From positions 1-64,000 of the forward strand of contig CAWACP010000010.1 in NCBI GenBank assembly GCA_963780655.1: 64,000 bases of DNA, read 5' to 3'. The notes under the pieces were generated by a model that saw nothing but the letters and a program-made list of their open reading frames with translations, made no database searches and was not told the DNA's origin. The position numbers were made by a program, and so were the translations under genes. Shown one piece after another: positions 39,842 to 50,673 of this stretch. How positions within the stretch are numbered: position 1 is the stretch's first letter; every line of letters starts with the position of its first letter. This DNA comes from CAWACP01 sp963780655. Lineage in GTDB: Bacteria > Acidobacteriota > Terriglobia > Bryobacterales > Bryobacteraceae.

Positions 39842-42034
39842 TCAGCGCCCGGCCGTCGCCTCCCGCCCCGGCTGAAACTCCGGCGCGCCCAGCTGCCATA
39901 GCAGAAAGCTCCAGTCATCGGCCAGATTCTGGTGATGCTGCTGCTCCGTACCGCCCATCCCGCCGTGGCCTCCTGCAAACTCGACGCGCAGCAGCACCGG
40001 CTTTCCGCTCCCCGTGGCCGTCTGCAAACGCGCCGTCAGCTTCCCGATCTCCCATGGCGAGACGCGCGGGTCGTTCATGCCGGTCTCGAGCAGCACCGCC
40101 GGATAGCGAACCTTCTCCTCCACATGCTCGTACGCGCTCATGGCATACAACGCTTTGAAGCCCTCTGCTGTTTTCGTGCTGCCGAACTCCGGGATGTTCG
40201 TCTCGCCGTTCTGGGTGGTCTCCATGCGCAGCGTGTCTGACATCCCCACCTTATCGATGGCGGCCCCGAACAGGTCCGGCCGCTCGGTAATTGCCCGCCC
40301 GATCAGAACTCCGCCCGCACTGACTCCCATGCCGGCAAGATGCGCGGGAGAGGTGTACTTGTGATCGACAAGATACTCGGCGCACGCAATGAAGTCGCGC
40401 CATGTGTTCGGCTTCGTCGGTCCTTTGCCCGCCTGGTGCCACTCCTCCCCATACTCGCCTCCGCCGCGCGCATGACAAACCGCCAAAACTCCGCCCCGTT
40501 CGAACCACGCCAGCCGCACCGGATCGAATTCGGGAGTGATGGAGATCCCGTACGCGCCATAACCTTCCAGCAGCGTAGGGCTTGACCCGTCCATCTTCGT
40601 TTCTTTTCGGTAGACGATGGACAGCGGGACCATCGTCCCGTCGTAACTCTTCGCCTTCACTTCCACCGCCTGAATGTCGTCGGGATGATCGTACGGACCC
40701 TTCGGCTGCATGCCCGTATCGATCACCTGTCGCGTGGATGGATCGTAACTATAGATGCTGAATGCCCTGTTCCAGGAACCCATGCCAAATAACACGCCCG
40801 GCAGCCGCGGATCCTGCGACGGCATATAAACGGCGCCCGTAAAAGGCAGGGCAATCCGATCCACCGCCGGATGAGCGCCGTACCCAACCCTCACCAGCCG
40901 GCTGACGCCGCCGTCCATCAACCCGACGTACAATCCGTCTGCGGTGGGGTGGATATCGGTAATCACCGAATCGCTCGGCGCAACGACAACCTCCGCGGAT
41001 GCGAGGTCCGGCTCGCGAGCATCGGTCCGCACAACCTTATAACGGGGAGCATCTTTGTAAGTCAGCGCGTACAAATCATCGCCGTGCAAAGCCACGCTGG
41101 TTACTCCATCGGCGAAGTCGGCCACCTTGCGCCACTTCTGGCTCGACTTACCCACCGCGTCCACCGGGGCAATATAGTATGCGCTGTTTGGCGTGACGCT
41201 GCCGTTGAGAACGCCGAGCGCGTATGGCGATCCGGCTTGCATCAGCACCGAGGCGATCAGGCTGGGATCGACATCTATGCCCGGCACGATGCCGTAACCA
41301 AATACCGGCCGGTCCTTTTCCGGATCCGTTCCCAGGACATGCAAATACGAGCGGAACTTCTGCCTCACCTCAGCGGCCGGCGCGTTCGGCGGCAGCTTCT
41401 GCAGCCGGCCATAAACGAAGGAGTGGTTGTCCGGCAGCCAGTGCGGATCCCAGGCCTCGGCGCCGATGCGCGGAATCACGTCGCCCGTTTCCCGCCCGGT
41501 CGCCATCTCGATCACGTGCAATTCGCCATCGAGTTCCGATCCTCCCGGAATGATTCCGACGGCCACGTACTTCGCATCGTCGGAAACCGCCCAGCCCCAG
41601 ATGGTGTTGGCGCCTTTCGCCTGAGCCGCCGGCGCGAGTTTCACCTTCGCGGGATCGAGCAGCAGAGTATCGTCTCCGCTCATTCCCCGGCGCGTGTAAA
41701 GCCTGCTCACGTTTTCACCCGGAAGACGCTTGTCAATCAGATACCGATCCCCGGGAAGGCGGGACGCGTACACCTGCGCCACAGTGCGGTCCAGCTCTTC
41801 GATGCGCGCCAGCAGTCGGTCGCGCCCCGGAATGCTCGCCAGCACGCCGCGCGTGTAAGTGTTCTCAGCCCGGAACCACCCCTGCACCGCCGGGTCGTCC
41901 AGGTTCTCCATGTACCGGTAACGATCCGAGACTTTGGTCCCGTTATAGTCATCGATCACCGGCCGAACCGGCGCCGCCGGCTGCGCCCAGACTGCGGTGC
42001 AGACAACCATCGGAACGAGGTGTTTCGCGCGCAT
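39842..42034 (-). CDS. Exported prolyl oligopeptidase (S9A family)
   Basis: 730 residues from ATG 42034, chosen because a signal peptide ('RAKHLVPMVVCTAVWAQ') starts there; upstream codons belong to a type 1 repeat. The N-terminal seven-bladed propeller covers ~70-430 ('DDYNGTKVSDRYRYMENLDDPAVQGWFRAEN' is the S9A lead-in). The C-terminal alpha/beta hydrolase carries 'GMGVSAGGVLIG' with the catalytic Ser, 'ETGMNDPRVSPWEIGKLTARLQ' with the Asp, and a His in 'FAGGHGGMGG'. It cuts short peptides after Pro. Being exported, it probably serves scavenging of peptides. Confidence 0.93.
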   Translation of the reverse strand: MRAKHLVPMVVCTAVWAQPAAPVRPVIDDYNGTKVSDRYRYMENLDDPAVQGWFRAENTYTRGVLASIPGRDRLLARIEELDRTVAQVYASRLPGDRYLIDKRLPGENVSRLYTRRGMSGDDTLLLDPAKVKLAPAAQAKGANTIWGWAVSDDAKYVAVGIIPGGSELDGELHVIEMATGRETGDVIPRIGAEAWDPHWLPDNHSFVYGRLQKLPPNAPAAEVRQKFRSYLHVLGTDPEKDRPVFGYGIVPGIDVDPSLIASVLMQAGSPYALGVLNGSVTPNSAYYIAPVDAVGKSSQKWRKVADFADGVTSVALHGDDLYALTYKDAPRYKVVRTDAREPDLASAEVVVAPSDSVITDIHPTADGLYVGLMDGGVSRLVRVGYGAHPAVDRIALPFTGAVYMPSQDPRLPGVLFGMGSWNRAFSIYSYDPSTRQVIDTGMQPKGPYDHPDDIQAVEVKAKSYDGTMVPLSIVYRKETKMDGSSPTLLEGYGAYGISITPEFDPVRLAWFERGGVLAVCHARGGGEYGEEWHQAGKGPTKPNTWRDFIACAEYLVDHKYTSPAHLAGMGVSAGGVLIGRAITERPDLFGAAIDKVGMSDTLRMETTQNGETNIPEFGSTKTAEGFKALYAMSAYEHVEEKVRYPAVLLETGMNDPRVSPWEIGKLTARLQTATGSGKPVLLRVEFAGGHGGMGGTEQQHHQNLADDWSFLLWQLGAPEFQPGREATAGR

Positions 42035-42063
42035 AGGCCCGCAGCTTACCACGATTCTTTCCT

Positions 42064-42088
42064 TGTAGAGCAGGCTTTCAGCCTGCAT
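42064..42088. repeat. Type 1 palindromic repeat
   Basis: TGTAGAGCAGGCTTTCAGCC plus TGCAT, a canonical copy 30 bp upstream of the oligopeptidase start. It is out of the coding part. Confidence 0.85.
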
Positions 42089-42790
42089 CGGCGTCTTTTC
42101 AGGCCGCCCGCCCCGTTCACCACAATCTTCCTGCTCATTTCTCCCGCAATATCAATCGCCTGACCCCACCCTCGTATAAGTGGCGCATAAGTCGCCGCTA
42201 ATCTGGTCGCATCTGAACCATGACTCTTGATTCCACCATTCAGGCGCCCGGCGACGCCGAGTTCATCGGCCTGACCGAAGAGGTCCGCCGGGAGTTTCCC
42301 GACGCCTGCATCGATCCCATCCCCTTCAACCCGGCCTGGGGTCAGCGCGTCCATGAGGATTACATCGCCGAGCACCGGCCCGTTGGCCGCCTCGAACAAT
42401 CGCTCGTTCACGAGCTGGCTCACGCCGAAACCTCGCTCGCGCAACTCCGCGCCATCACCATCGTCGTCCATTGCCTCACCGTCGACAAACACCTCGACAA
42501 AGTTCCGCCGCATTACCAGATGGTTGCGTCCGTCCCGGAGCATCCGGAGCACGTGCTTGTACGCGCGGCCGTCGCGAGGGTGCATGAACAGGATCGCATC
42601 CTCCGTCTGGAACGTTCCCGCGCTCTGCTGGTCCGCACCATGCTCAGCGTCAGCGCCGAGCTGCGCCGCCTCCAGAAAGCCCGCGGCGGCCAAAGTGCCG
42701 CAGTCCCCCGTTCCACCGCGGCCGCCCAACTGCCCGCAGCGGCGCCGCAACAACCTGTGGCCGTTACAATAAACACGGAGGTTCACCCCC

Positions 42791-44065
<1,275 letters not shown>

Positions 44066-44077
44066 CTTCGTTAACAG

Positions 44078-44218
44078 CAGAGCAGGCCTTCGGCCTGCAT
44101 TTGTGGGGCGGACTTTAGCCTGCGGCGGCCTTTCAGGCCGCCTGGTCTGGACAACCGGTAACCTGGCTGGCATTTGTGGGGCGGGCGCCTCGCCTGCGGC
44201 CGACGCCTCGTCGGCCTG
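44078..44218. repeat. Composite cluster of type 1 and type 2 repeats
   Basis: Three elements in a row: a type 1 copy at 44078-44100 (CAGAGCAGGCCTTCGGCCTG), a type 2 copy at 44101-44144 (TGTGGGGCGGACTTTAGCCT then GCGGCCTTTCAGGCCGC), and a second type 2 copy at 44175-44218 (TGTGGGGCGGGCGCCTCGCC, CGACGCCTCGTCGG). A further hairpin (GTGGGCTTCAGCCCAC, 44270-44285) lies just before mutS. The whole 232-bp gap between gdhA and mutS consists of such hairpins. Confidence 0.8.
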
Positions 44219-44297
44219 CTCGGTATTTTCTGAATGCCTGTTAGGAGCAACCAGGCGGGCGGATGCCGGTGTGGGCTTCAGCCCACGCATACCATAA

Positions 44298-46850
44298 ATG
44301 TCCACTGAACCCTCCACGCCGCTGATGCGGCAGTATCACGCCGTCAAACAGCAGGTCCCCCAGGCGCTCCTCATGTTCCGCCTGGGCGATTTCTACGAGC
44401 TCTTCTATGACGACGCGGTCACCGCCGCCCGCGAGCTGGAGATCACCCTCACCTCCCGCAACAAGGAGAAGGGCCAGCCCATCCCCATGTGCGGCGTGCC
44501 CTTCCATGCGGCGGAAGGCTACATCGCGCGCCTCATCCAGAAAGGCTTCCGCGTCGCCATCTGCGACCAGATGGAGCCGCCCAGCGCCGCGAAGAAGCTG
44601 GTTCGGCGAGAGCTGACCCGCGTGGTCACGCCCGGCACCGCAACCGACAGCACTCTGCTGCGCTCGCACGAGAACAGTTATCTCGCCGCCGTCGCCGTGA
44701 ACGGCAATCGCGCCGGAGTGGCCCACGTCGATGTCTCCACCGGCGAGTTCCGCACTACCGAAATGGCCGGCGCCGACGTGCCCGCGCTGCTCGAGAACCT
44801 CAGCGTCCGCGAAGTGCTCACCACGGAAAGCCTCGACGGACTGCCCGGTCTCCGCACCCCTCTCGACGACTGGATCTTCAGCTTCGATTACGCCGAGCGC
44901 ACCCTGCGCGATCACTTCCATCTGCTGACGCTCGAAGGCTGCGGCCTCGCCGGAAAGCCGCTCGCGGTGGCCGCTGCCGGCGCCGTGCTGCACTATCTCC
45001 GCGACACCCAGAAATCGGCGCTCGATCACCTCGACCGCCCATCTTTCTACGACCGCTCCGATTCGATGGTGCTCGACGCCTCCACCGTCCGCAATCTCGA
45101 ACTGCTCGAACCCCTCTTCGCCGGCGAGAAGCACGAGGCCACGCTCATCAGCGTGCTCGATCAGACCTGCACCGGTATGGGCGGCCGCCTCCTTCGCCAG
45201 CGCCTGCTGCGCCCCAGCGTCGATCGCGCGGAAATCGAGAGCCGCCTCGATGCTCTGCAGGAAGTGATCGCCGCCACCATCGCCCGCGCCGAGGTGCGCA
45301 AGCTGCTCGGCGCCATCCTCGATCTCGAACGGCTCACCGCCAAGCTGACCCTCGGCACTGCCGGTCCGCGCGAGCTGCTCGCGCTGGGCCGCTCGCTTGC
45401 CGCGATCCCGGAACTTCACAAACACACCCGCGCGTTCCGGGCCCGACGTCTCATCGAAATCCACGCTGCGCTCGACGAAGTCCCTGAGCTGCGCGACCGC
45501 ATCCTCACCGCCATCTCCGACGAGCCCCCGGTGAACATCTCGGACGGCGGCACAATCCGCGACGGCTTCCACGCCGAGCTCGATCAGTTGCGCGACATCA
45601 GCCGGAACAGCCGCCAGTACATTGCGCAGATCGAGCAGCGCGAGCGAGCGCGCACCGGCATCCAGAGCCTGAAGGTTCGCTTCAACAACGTCTTCGGCTA
45701 CTACATCGAAATCTCGAAAGCCAACCAGCAGCTCGCGCCCGCCGATTATGAGCGCAAGCAGACGCTGGTGAATGCCGAGCGTTTCACCACGCCCGAGTTG
45801 AAGGTGCTGGAGAGTAAAATCCTCGATGCCGAGGACAAGATGCTCACGCTCGAGCGCGAGATCTTCCAGGAGATTCGCGCTTTCGCGGCATCGCTCGCGT
45901 CGCGTATTCGCGCCACCGCCGCGGCCATCGCCGAGCTGGACGTTACCTGCACGCTCGCCGAAATCGCCGCGCGCAACCGCTACGTACGCCCATCCTTCTC
46001 CGATTCGGGCGAGATGCGCATCGTCGCCGCGCGCCATCCCGTCATCGAGAAGCTCACCGAGCGCGAAGCCGGCCGCTTCATCCCCAACGACCTTTACCTG
46101 AAGCCCGAAACCGAGTTCATCGCCGTCATCACCGGTCCCAACATGGGAGGCAAGAGCACTTATCTGCGCCAGGCCGCGCTCATCGCCATCCTCGCCCAGG
46201 CCGGTTCCTACGTGCCCGCCGAGAGCGCCGTGCTGCCCATCGTCGATCGCGTGTTCACGCGCATCGGCGCTTCCGACAATCTCGCGCGCGGCCGATCCAC
46301 CTTCATGGTGGAGATGACCGAGACCGCGGTCATCCTGAATACCGCCACCGCGAACAGCCTGATCGTGCTGGACGAAATCGGACGCGGCACGTCCACTTAC
46401 GATGGACTCGCGCTGGCCTGGGCCGTCATCGAGCACATCCATCGCCGCATCCGCGCGAAGACACTCTTCGCCACGCACTACCACGAGCTGACCGAACTGG
46501 CCGACCAGCTCACCGGCGTCCGCAACCTGCACGTATCGGTGAAGGAGGCCGGCGATCAGGTCATCTTCCTGCGCCGCGTGGAACCTGGCCGCGCCGATCG
46601 CAGCTACGGCATCGAAGTGGCGCGCCTCGCCGGATTGCCCGTCAGCGTGATCGAGCGGGCGCGCAGCATTCTTGGGATGCACGAAAAGTCCGAGCGCCAG
46701 GTCACGGGCGAGCTTACCACCCAGATCAGCTTGTTCGAACCCGTCAACTGGCAACTGGCCGAGCGCATCCGCAACCTGAACATCGACGAGCTGCGGCCGG
46801 TAGACGCCCTGCGCCTCCTCCACGACCTGCAGCAGGAGCTGAAGAAGTAG
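44298..46850 (+). CDS. mutS: DNA mismatch repair protein MutS
   Basis: 850 residues. Mismatch-binding domain at the N-terminus ('PLMRQYHAVKQQVPQALLMFRLGDFYELFYDDA', with the GDFYE pattern of MutS1), connector, levers and clamp. The ATPase follows: Walker A 'GPNMGGKST', 'ARGRSTFMVEMTETAVIL', Walker B 'SLIVLDEIGRGTSTYDGLALAWAVIEH' and 'KTLFATHYHELTEL'. It recognises mispairs and recruits MutL. The usual N-terminal FxxFYE-type Phe-Glu that contacts the mismatch corresponds to 'GDFYELFYDD'. The next gene overlaps its stop by one base. Confidence 0.97.
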   Translation: MSTEPSTPLMRQYHAVKQQVPQALLMFRLGDFYELFYDDAVTAARELEITLTSRNKEKGQPIPMCGVPFHAAEGYIARLIQKGFRVAICDQMEPPSAAKKLVRRELTRVVTPGTATDSTLLRSHENSYLAAVAVNGNRAGVAHVDVSTGEFRTTEMAGADVPALLENLSVREVLTTESLDGLPGLRTPLDDWIFSFDYAERTLRDHFHLLTLEGCGLAGKPLAVAAAGAVLHYLRDTQKSALDHLDRPSFYDRSDSMVLDASTVRNLELLEPLFAGEKHEATLISVLDQTCTGMGGRLLRQRLLRPSVDRAEIESRLDALQEVIAATIARAEVRKLLGAILDLERLTAKLTLGTAGPRELLALGRSLAAIPELHKHTRAFRARRLIEIHAALDEVPELRDRILTAISDEPPVNISDGGTIRDGFHAELDQLRDISRNSRQYIAQIEQRERARTGIQSLKVRFNNVFGYYIEISKANQQLAPADYERKQTLVNAERFTTPELKVLESKILDAEDKMLTLEREIFQEIRAFAASLASRIRATAAAIAELDVTCTLAEIAARNRYVRPSFSDSGEMRIVAARHPVIEKLTEREAGRFIPNDLYLKPETEFIAVITGPNMGGKSTYLRQAALIAILAQAGSYVPAESAVLPIVDRVFTRIGASDNLARGRSTFMVEMTETAVILNTATANSLIVLDEIGRGTSTYDGLALAWAVIEHIHRRIRAKTLFATHYHELTELADQLTGVRNLHVSVKEAGDQVIFLRRVEPGRADRSYGIEVARLAGLPVSVIERARSILGMHEKSERQVTGELTTQISLFEPVNWQLAERIRNLNIDELRPVDALRLLHDLQQELKK

Positions 46851-47866
46851 TGATCGTCGCCGGCCTCATCAGCGGCACATCCGTGGACGGCATCGACGTC
46901 GCTGTCTGCGACATCGATCGCGCCAACCTGAAGCTCGTTGCTTCGGCAACCGTCCCCTACCCACCGGACGTTCGCGCCGCGATCCTCGCCGTTTCCAACG
47001 CCACCGCCCACACTGGCGAAATCTCGCGACTCAACTTCCTCCTCGGTGCGCTCTTCGCCGAGGCCCTCCGCAGCTCGTACGCGCTCGACGCCATCGAGCT
47101 GATCGGCTCGCACGGCCAGACCATCTTTCATCACCGCGATTCCACGCTGCAGATCGGCGAAGCCGCGGTCATTGCTGAGCGCACTGGTAAGCCTGTCGTC
47201 GCCGACTTCCGCGTGGCCGACATGGCTGCGGGCGGACGCGGAGCGCCACTGGTCCCCTTTCTCGATTACCGCGTCTTCCGCCACCCCGAGCGCAATCGCG
47301 TCGCGCTGAACATAGGCGGCATTGCGAACATGACGGTGATTCCGGCGGGCGCGCGGCCGGAAGACGTGGTCGCGTTCGACACCGGTCCGGGCAACATGAT
47401 CATGGATGCGCTCGCGCCCCCATTCGACCGCGATGGCGAGCAGGCCCGCGCCGGCCGCGTCAACGAGACGCTGCTCGAGGAACTCCTCCAAGATCCTTAC
47501 TACTCCGAGGCGCCGCCGAAAACCGCCGGCCGCGAGCAGTACGGCAACGTTCGTGGCCTCGACATAACGACTGCCACGGAACTGACCGCCCGCACGATCG
47601 CGATCGCCATTGCCCGCTATCCGTCCACCAACGAGGTGATCGTCTCCGGCGGCGGCGCCCACAACGGCTACCTGATGGAACGCCTCCGCGCACTGCTCAA
47701 GGCCCGGGTCATCACCTCCGCCGACCTCAACATCGACATCGACGCCAAGGAAGCAATGCTCTTCGCGCTGCTCGCGTATGAAACCTGGCATCGCCGGCCC
47801 GGAAACCTCCCGTCGGCCACCGGCGCCTCTCATTCCAAAATCCTCGGTAAAATCACCCTGGTATGA
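46850..47866 (+). CDS. anmK: Anhydro-N-acetylmuramic acid kinase
   Basis: 338 residues, GTG start overlapping the mutS stop. 'VAGLISGTSVDGIDVAVCDID' is the AnmK phosphate-binding lead, 'ELIGSHGQTIFHH' carries the conserved His, and 'DTGPGNMIMDA' and 'VIVSGGGAHNGYLMERL' complete the ASKHA-type kinase. It phosphorylates 1,6-anhydro-MurNAc to MurNAc-6-phosphate in cell-wall recycling. The length is close to the family norm of ~370. It overlaps the GH30 gene by four bases. Confidence 0.93.
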   Translation: MIVAGLISGTSVDGIDVAVCDIDRANLKLVASATVPYPPDVRAAILAVSNATAHTGEISRLNFLLGALFAEALRSSYALDAIELIGSHGQTIFHHRDSTLQIGEAAVIAERTGKPVVADFRVADMAAGGRGAPLVPFLDYRVFRHPERNRVALNIGGIANMTVIPAGARPEDVVAFDTGPGNMIMDALAPPFDRDGEQARAGRVNETLLEELLQDPYYSEAPPKTAGREQYGNVRGLDITTATELTARTIAIAIARYPSTNEVIVSGGGAHNGYLMERLRALLKARVITSADLNIDIDAKEAMLFALLAYETWHRRPGNLPSATGASHSKILGKITLV

Positions 47867-49722
47867 AACTCGCACTCTTACTTTCCTTAGCGGTCCTCTC
47901 AAACGCGCAGAACGTGAATGTCTGGCTTACCACCGACGACCAGAAGACGCTGATGCAGCCGCAGTCGCCGCTCGCCTTTTCGCCGGCCGGCACGATCACC
48001 GGCCCCGCGGTATATGTCGACGACGGCGCGCGCTTTCAAACCATCGAAGGCTTCGGCGCTTCCATGACCGACTCATCGGCCTGGCTGATGAACGAGAAGA
48101 TTCCGGCCGCCGCGCTGCCCGGCGTGATGCAATCGCTCTTCGATCACGCGAACGGCATCGGCGTCAGTTTCCTGCGCAACCCCATGGGCGCGTCCGATAT
48201 CACGCGCTCCGACTATTCCTACGACGACATGCCCGCGGGCAGTACGGATCCGAATCTGACCAGCTTCTCCATCGCCCACGATCAGGTGGACATCATTCCG
48301 CTGCTCAAACAGGCGCTGGCCATCAATCCGCAGATTAAGATGATGGGCACGCCGTGGAGCCCGCCGGGCTGGATGAAATCGTCCGGGTCGATGATCGGTG
48401 GATCTCTGCTCCAGAGCGCCTATACATCGTTCGCCGGTTACCTGGTGAAGTATGTTCAGGCCTACGAAGCAGCAGGCGTTCCGGTCAGCTACCTGAGCAT
48501 TCAGAACGAGCCGCTGAACGTTCCAACCGATTACCCTGGCGAAAAGATGCCCGCATCCGATCAGCTCTACATACTGCGCAACTATGTTATCCCGGCATTC
48601 GCCGCAAACAAGCTCAGCACAAAGATCCTTATCTACGACCACAATTGGGACATGCCCACTTACCCCGAGACGGTTCTCGGCGACCCGACCGTGGCAAACG
48701 CGCCGCAGATCGGCGGCATCGCCTGGCACTGGTATGGCGGCCCCCCCGGCTCCATGACCACGCTGCACAATCTCTTCCCGGCGCAGAATCAGTACGTCAC
48801 CGAAGCTTCGGGCGGAACATTCGAACCAGACGAGGTCAAGATCGATTTCGAGATGATTACGCAGTCGATGCGCAACTGGAGCCGCTCGTTCGTTAAGTGG
48901 CCTCTGGCGCTCGATCCGAACCGCGGGCCTCATACCGGCGGCTGCGGAACCTGCAACGGACTCATCACCGTCGACCCGGCCAGCGGCGCCGTGACGAGTA
49001 ACATCGACTATTACACGCTTGGGCACTTCAGTAAGTTCGTACTCCCGGGCGCGATGCGCGTTTGGTCGAGTAACATACCGGGCATCGTCACCGCCGCGTT
49101 TGTCAATCCGGATCAGTCCAAAGCCCTTGTAGCCTATAACGACTCCGCCGTAAGCCGCACGTTTCCGGTCGTCTGGGGCGGTAAGTCGTCAACAGTTACG
49201 TTGCCTGCTCTCGCCGGCGCCACGCTGACATGGAGCGGCGATCCCGGAGAGGTTTGTCGCGACGCCGAGCCGGCCCGGGACGCCGCTCGTCGTCTCTCAG
49301 CGCGATGCTGGCAATACGACCTGAAGGCTACCCAACAGATTCAGGCGTCGAGTTACAACGATATCCGCGGTCTGCAGACCGAGCCGACCATGGACACAGA
49401 CGGCGGTTACGATCTGGGTTACGCCGCCAACGGTTACTGGGCTAAGTACTCGCGCGTTGACTTCGGTTCGGGAGTAAGTTCTGTCAACGTGCGAGTGGCC
49501 AGCGGCGGCTCGGGCGGGACACTGCAGTTCCGGCTCGACAGCGTCACCGGCCCGATCATCGCGCAGGCGACCATCCAGAACACCGGCGGCTGGCAGAACT
49601 GGACCACAGTTACTGCGCCGGTGTCCGGGGCCAAAGGCGTCCACGACCTCTACCTTGTTTACTCGTACACCGGCTCCGACACCAGCGGTATCGGCAACCT
49701 GAACTGGTTCCAGTTCCAGTAA
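47863..49722 (+). CDS. Secreted GH30 glucosylceramidase-like hydrolase with C-terminal CBM6-type domain
   Basis: 619 residues with a signal peptide (1-15). The GH30 module: 'FQTIEGFGASMTDSSAWLM', 'MGTPWSPPGWMKSSGSMIGG', acid/base Glu216 in 'YLSIQNEPLN', nucleophile Glu314 in 'QYVTEASGG', and the side beta domain to about residue 460. After an irregular Arg-rich linker (about 463-485) comes a carbohydrate-binding module of the CBM6 kind: 'IQASSYND...GYDLGYAANGYWAKYSRVDFGSGVSSVNVRVASGGSGGTLQFRLDS...YLVYSYTG'. It should hydrolyse beta-linked glucosyl or related residues outside the cell. The linker has unusual composition and may hide a compensated frameshift. Confidence 0.9.
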   Translation: MKLALLLSLAVLSNAQNVNVWLTTDDQKTLMQPQSPLAFSPAGTITGPAVYVDDGARFQTIEGFGASMTDSSAWLMNEKIPAAALPGVMQSLFDHANGIGVSFLRNPMGASDITRSDYSYDDMPAGSTDPNLTSFSIAHDQVDIIPLLKQALAINPQIKMMGTPWSPPGWMKSSGSMIGGSLLQSAYTSFAGYLVKYVQAYEAAGVPVSYLSIQNEPLNVPTDYPGEKMPASDQLYILRNYVIPAFAANKLSTKILIYDHNWDMPTYPETVLGDPTVANAPQIGGIAWHWYGGPPGSMTTLHNLFPAQNQYVTEASGGTFEPDEVKIDFEMITQSMRNWSRSFVKWPLALDPNRGPHTGGCGTCNGLITVDPASGAVTSNIDYYTLGHFSKFVLPGAMRVWSSNIPGIVTAAFVNPDQSKALVAYNDSAVSRTFPVVWGGKSSTVTLPALAGATLTWSGDPGEVCRDAEPARDAARRLSARCWQYDLKATQQIQASSYNDIRGLQTEPTMDTDGGYDLGYAANGYWAKYSRVDFGSGVSSVNVRVASGGSGGTLQFRLDSVTGPIIAQATIQNTGGWQNWTTVTAPVSGAKGVHDLYLVYSYTGSDTSGIGNLNWFQFQ

Positions 49723-49723
49723 C

Positions 49724-50635
49724 CTAATCCGCCGATCGCAGCTCCACCTGCCCGTTGTTTACGCGCGCTTCAAACCGCGGCTGCGGGCTTGTCGCCGGTC
49801 CGTGAATCACGCAGCCGGTGGTCAGGTTGAACTCCGACCCGTGCCACGGGCACGTCACCGTGTCACCGGAGATCTGGCCCTCATCCAGAGGACCGCCCAA
49901 ATGCGAACACCGGGCTCCGATGGCATAGATGCGGCCTTCGCGGCGGACCAGCAGAACCGGATATCCAAGAAGATCCACGCGCTTCGGCTTATGGTCCTCG
50001 AGATCGCTTTCCGGGCACACCGCGCTCCACTGGTCCACCGAAGGCGCGCCTGCCGCGTGATCGATGCCCACCTGCTCCTTGTAGACCATCTCGCCGCCCA
50101 GCCACGCTGCCGCCGCCGAGATCGCAAACCCGAGCGCGGCCAGCCCGCGGCCCTTCGACCGGTCGTTCCTCGAGCGGCAGACCAGGGATGTGACATACAG
50201 CGCCGAGCTTGTCAGGTTCAGGATGCCGTGGACGAGTCCCATTTTGCGGGCGCGGCCGTCGGTATCGGACCAGTCAGTGAGGCCGGTAACGGCGGACAAC
50301 GCTGCACCGGCCAGACCCACCGTGATGGCGAGGTCGGCAGCCTTGCCGAACCCGTCGCCGGCGGACATCTCGTCCACGGCATCGAGCGCCAGCGCCGCTG
50401 TCCACGCGCCCACGGGTACGTCGGTAATTGCGGCATGCACGGGATGACCAAGCCATGTGCCGTGCAGCGCGTCCTTTATGTCGCGGCCGACCTCGCCGGC
50501 CGATTCGAATGTCTGGTGTACGCCAAGTTGCACTGCGTCGGCCACCGGGTCGAGCCAGTTCTGGCGATCGATGAGTTTGAGCGCGTCTTCGGTTCCCACG
50601 CAGGAGAGACGCCGAAAGCCGCCGATATTGGACAA
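49724..50635 (-). CDS. DUF2231 membrane protein with C-terminal Rieske [2Fe-2S] domain
   Basis: 303 residues from a TTG; a GTG 12 codons later is also possible. Residues ~55-185 form a DUF2231 membrane domain with about four helices ('LGHPVHAAITDVPVGAWTAALALDAVDE', 'ADLAITVGLAGAALSAVTGLTDW', 'VHGILNLTSSALYVTSL', 'GLAALGFAISAAAAWLGGEMVY'). The C-terminal ~95 residues are a Rieske ferredoxin: Cys243-x-His245 in 'RCSHLGGPL' and Cys262-x-x-His265 in 'VTCPWHGSEFNLTTG'. This fusion suggests membrane electron transfer, but the electron partners are unknown. It is divergent from trpS. Confidence 0.9.
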   Translation of the reverse strand: MSNIGGFRRLSCVGTEDALKLIDRQNWLDPVADAVQLGVHQTFESAGEVGRDIKDALHGTWLGHPVHAAITDVPVGAWTAALALDAVDEMSAGDGFGKAADLAITVGLAGAALSAVTGLTDWSDTDGRARKMGLVHGILNLTSSALYVTSLVCRSRNDRSKGRGLAALGFAISAAAAWLGGEMVYKEQVGIDHAAGAPSVDQWSAVCPESDLEDHKPKRVDLLGYPVLLVRREGRIYAIGARCSHLGGPLDEGQISGDTVTCPWHGSEFNLTTGCVIHGPATSPQPRFEARVNNGQVELRSAD

Positions 50636-50673
50636 CGATCTGCGCCACGTTACGATGGGATCTTACTCCAGCG

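Noticed and set aside
42064..42088. Longer start for the prolyl oligopeptidase, with 18 extra residues
   Set aside because: The extra codons are the type 1 repeat itself, and the signal peptide begins at the later ATG.
44241..46823. 860-codon open frame opposite mutS
   Set aside because: Antisense shadow of mutS; it even continues through the hairpin repeats upstream of mutS.
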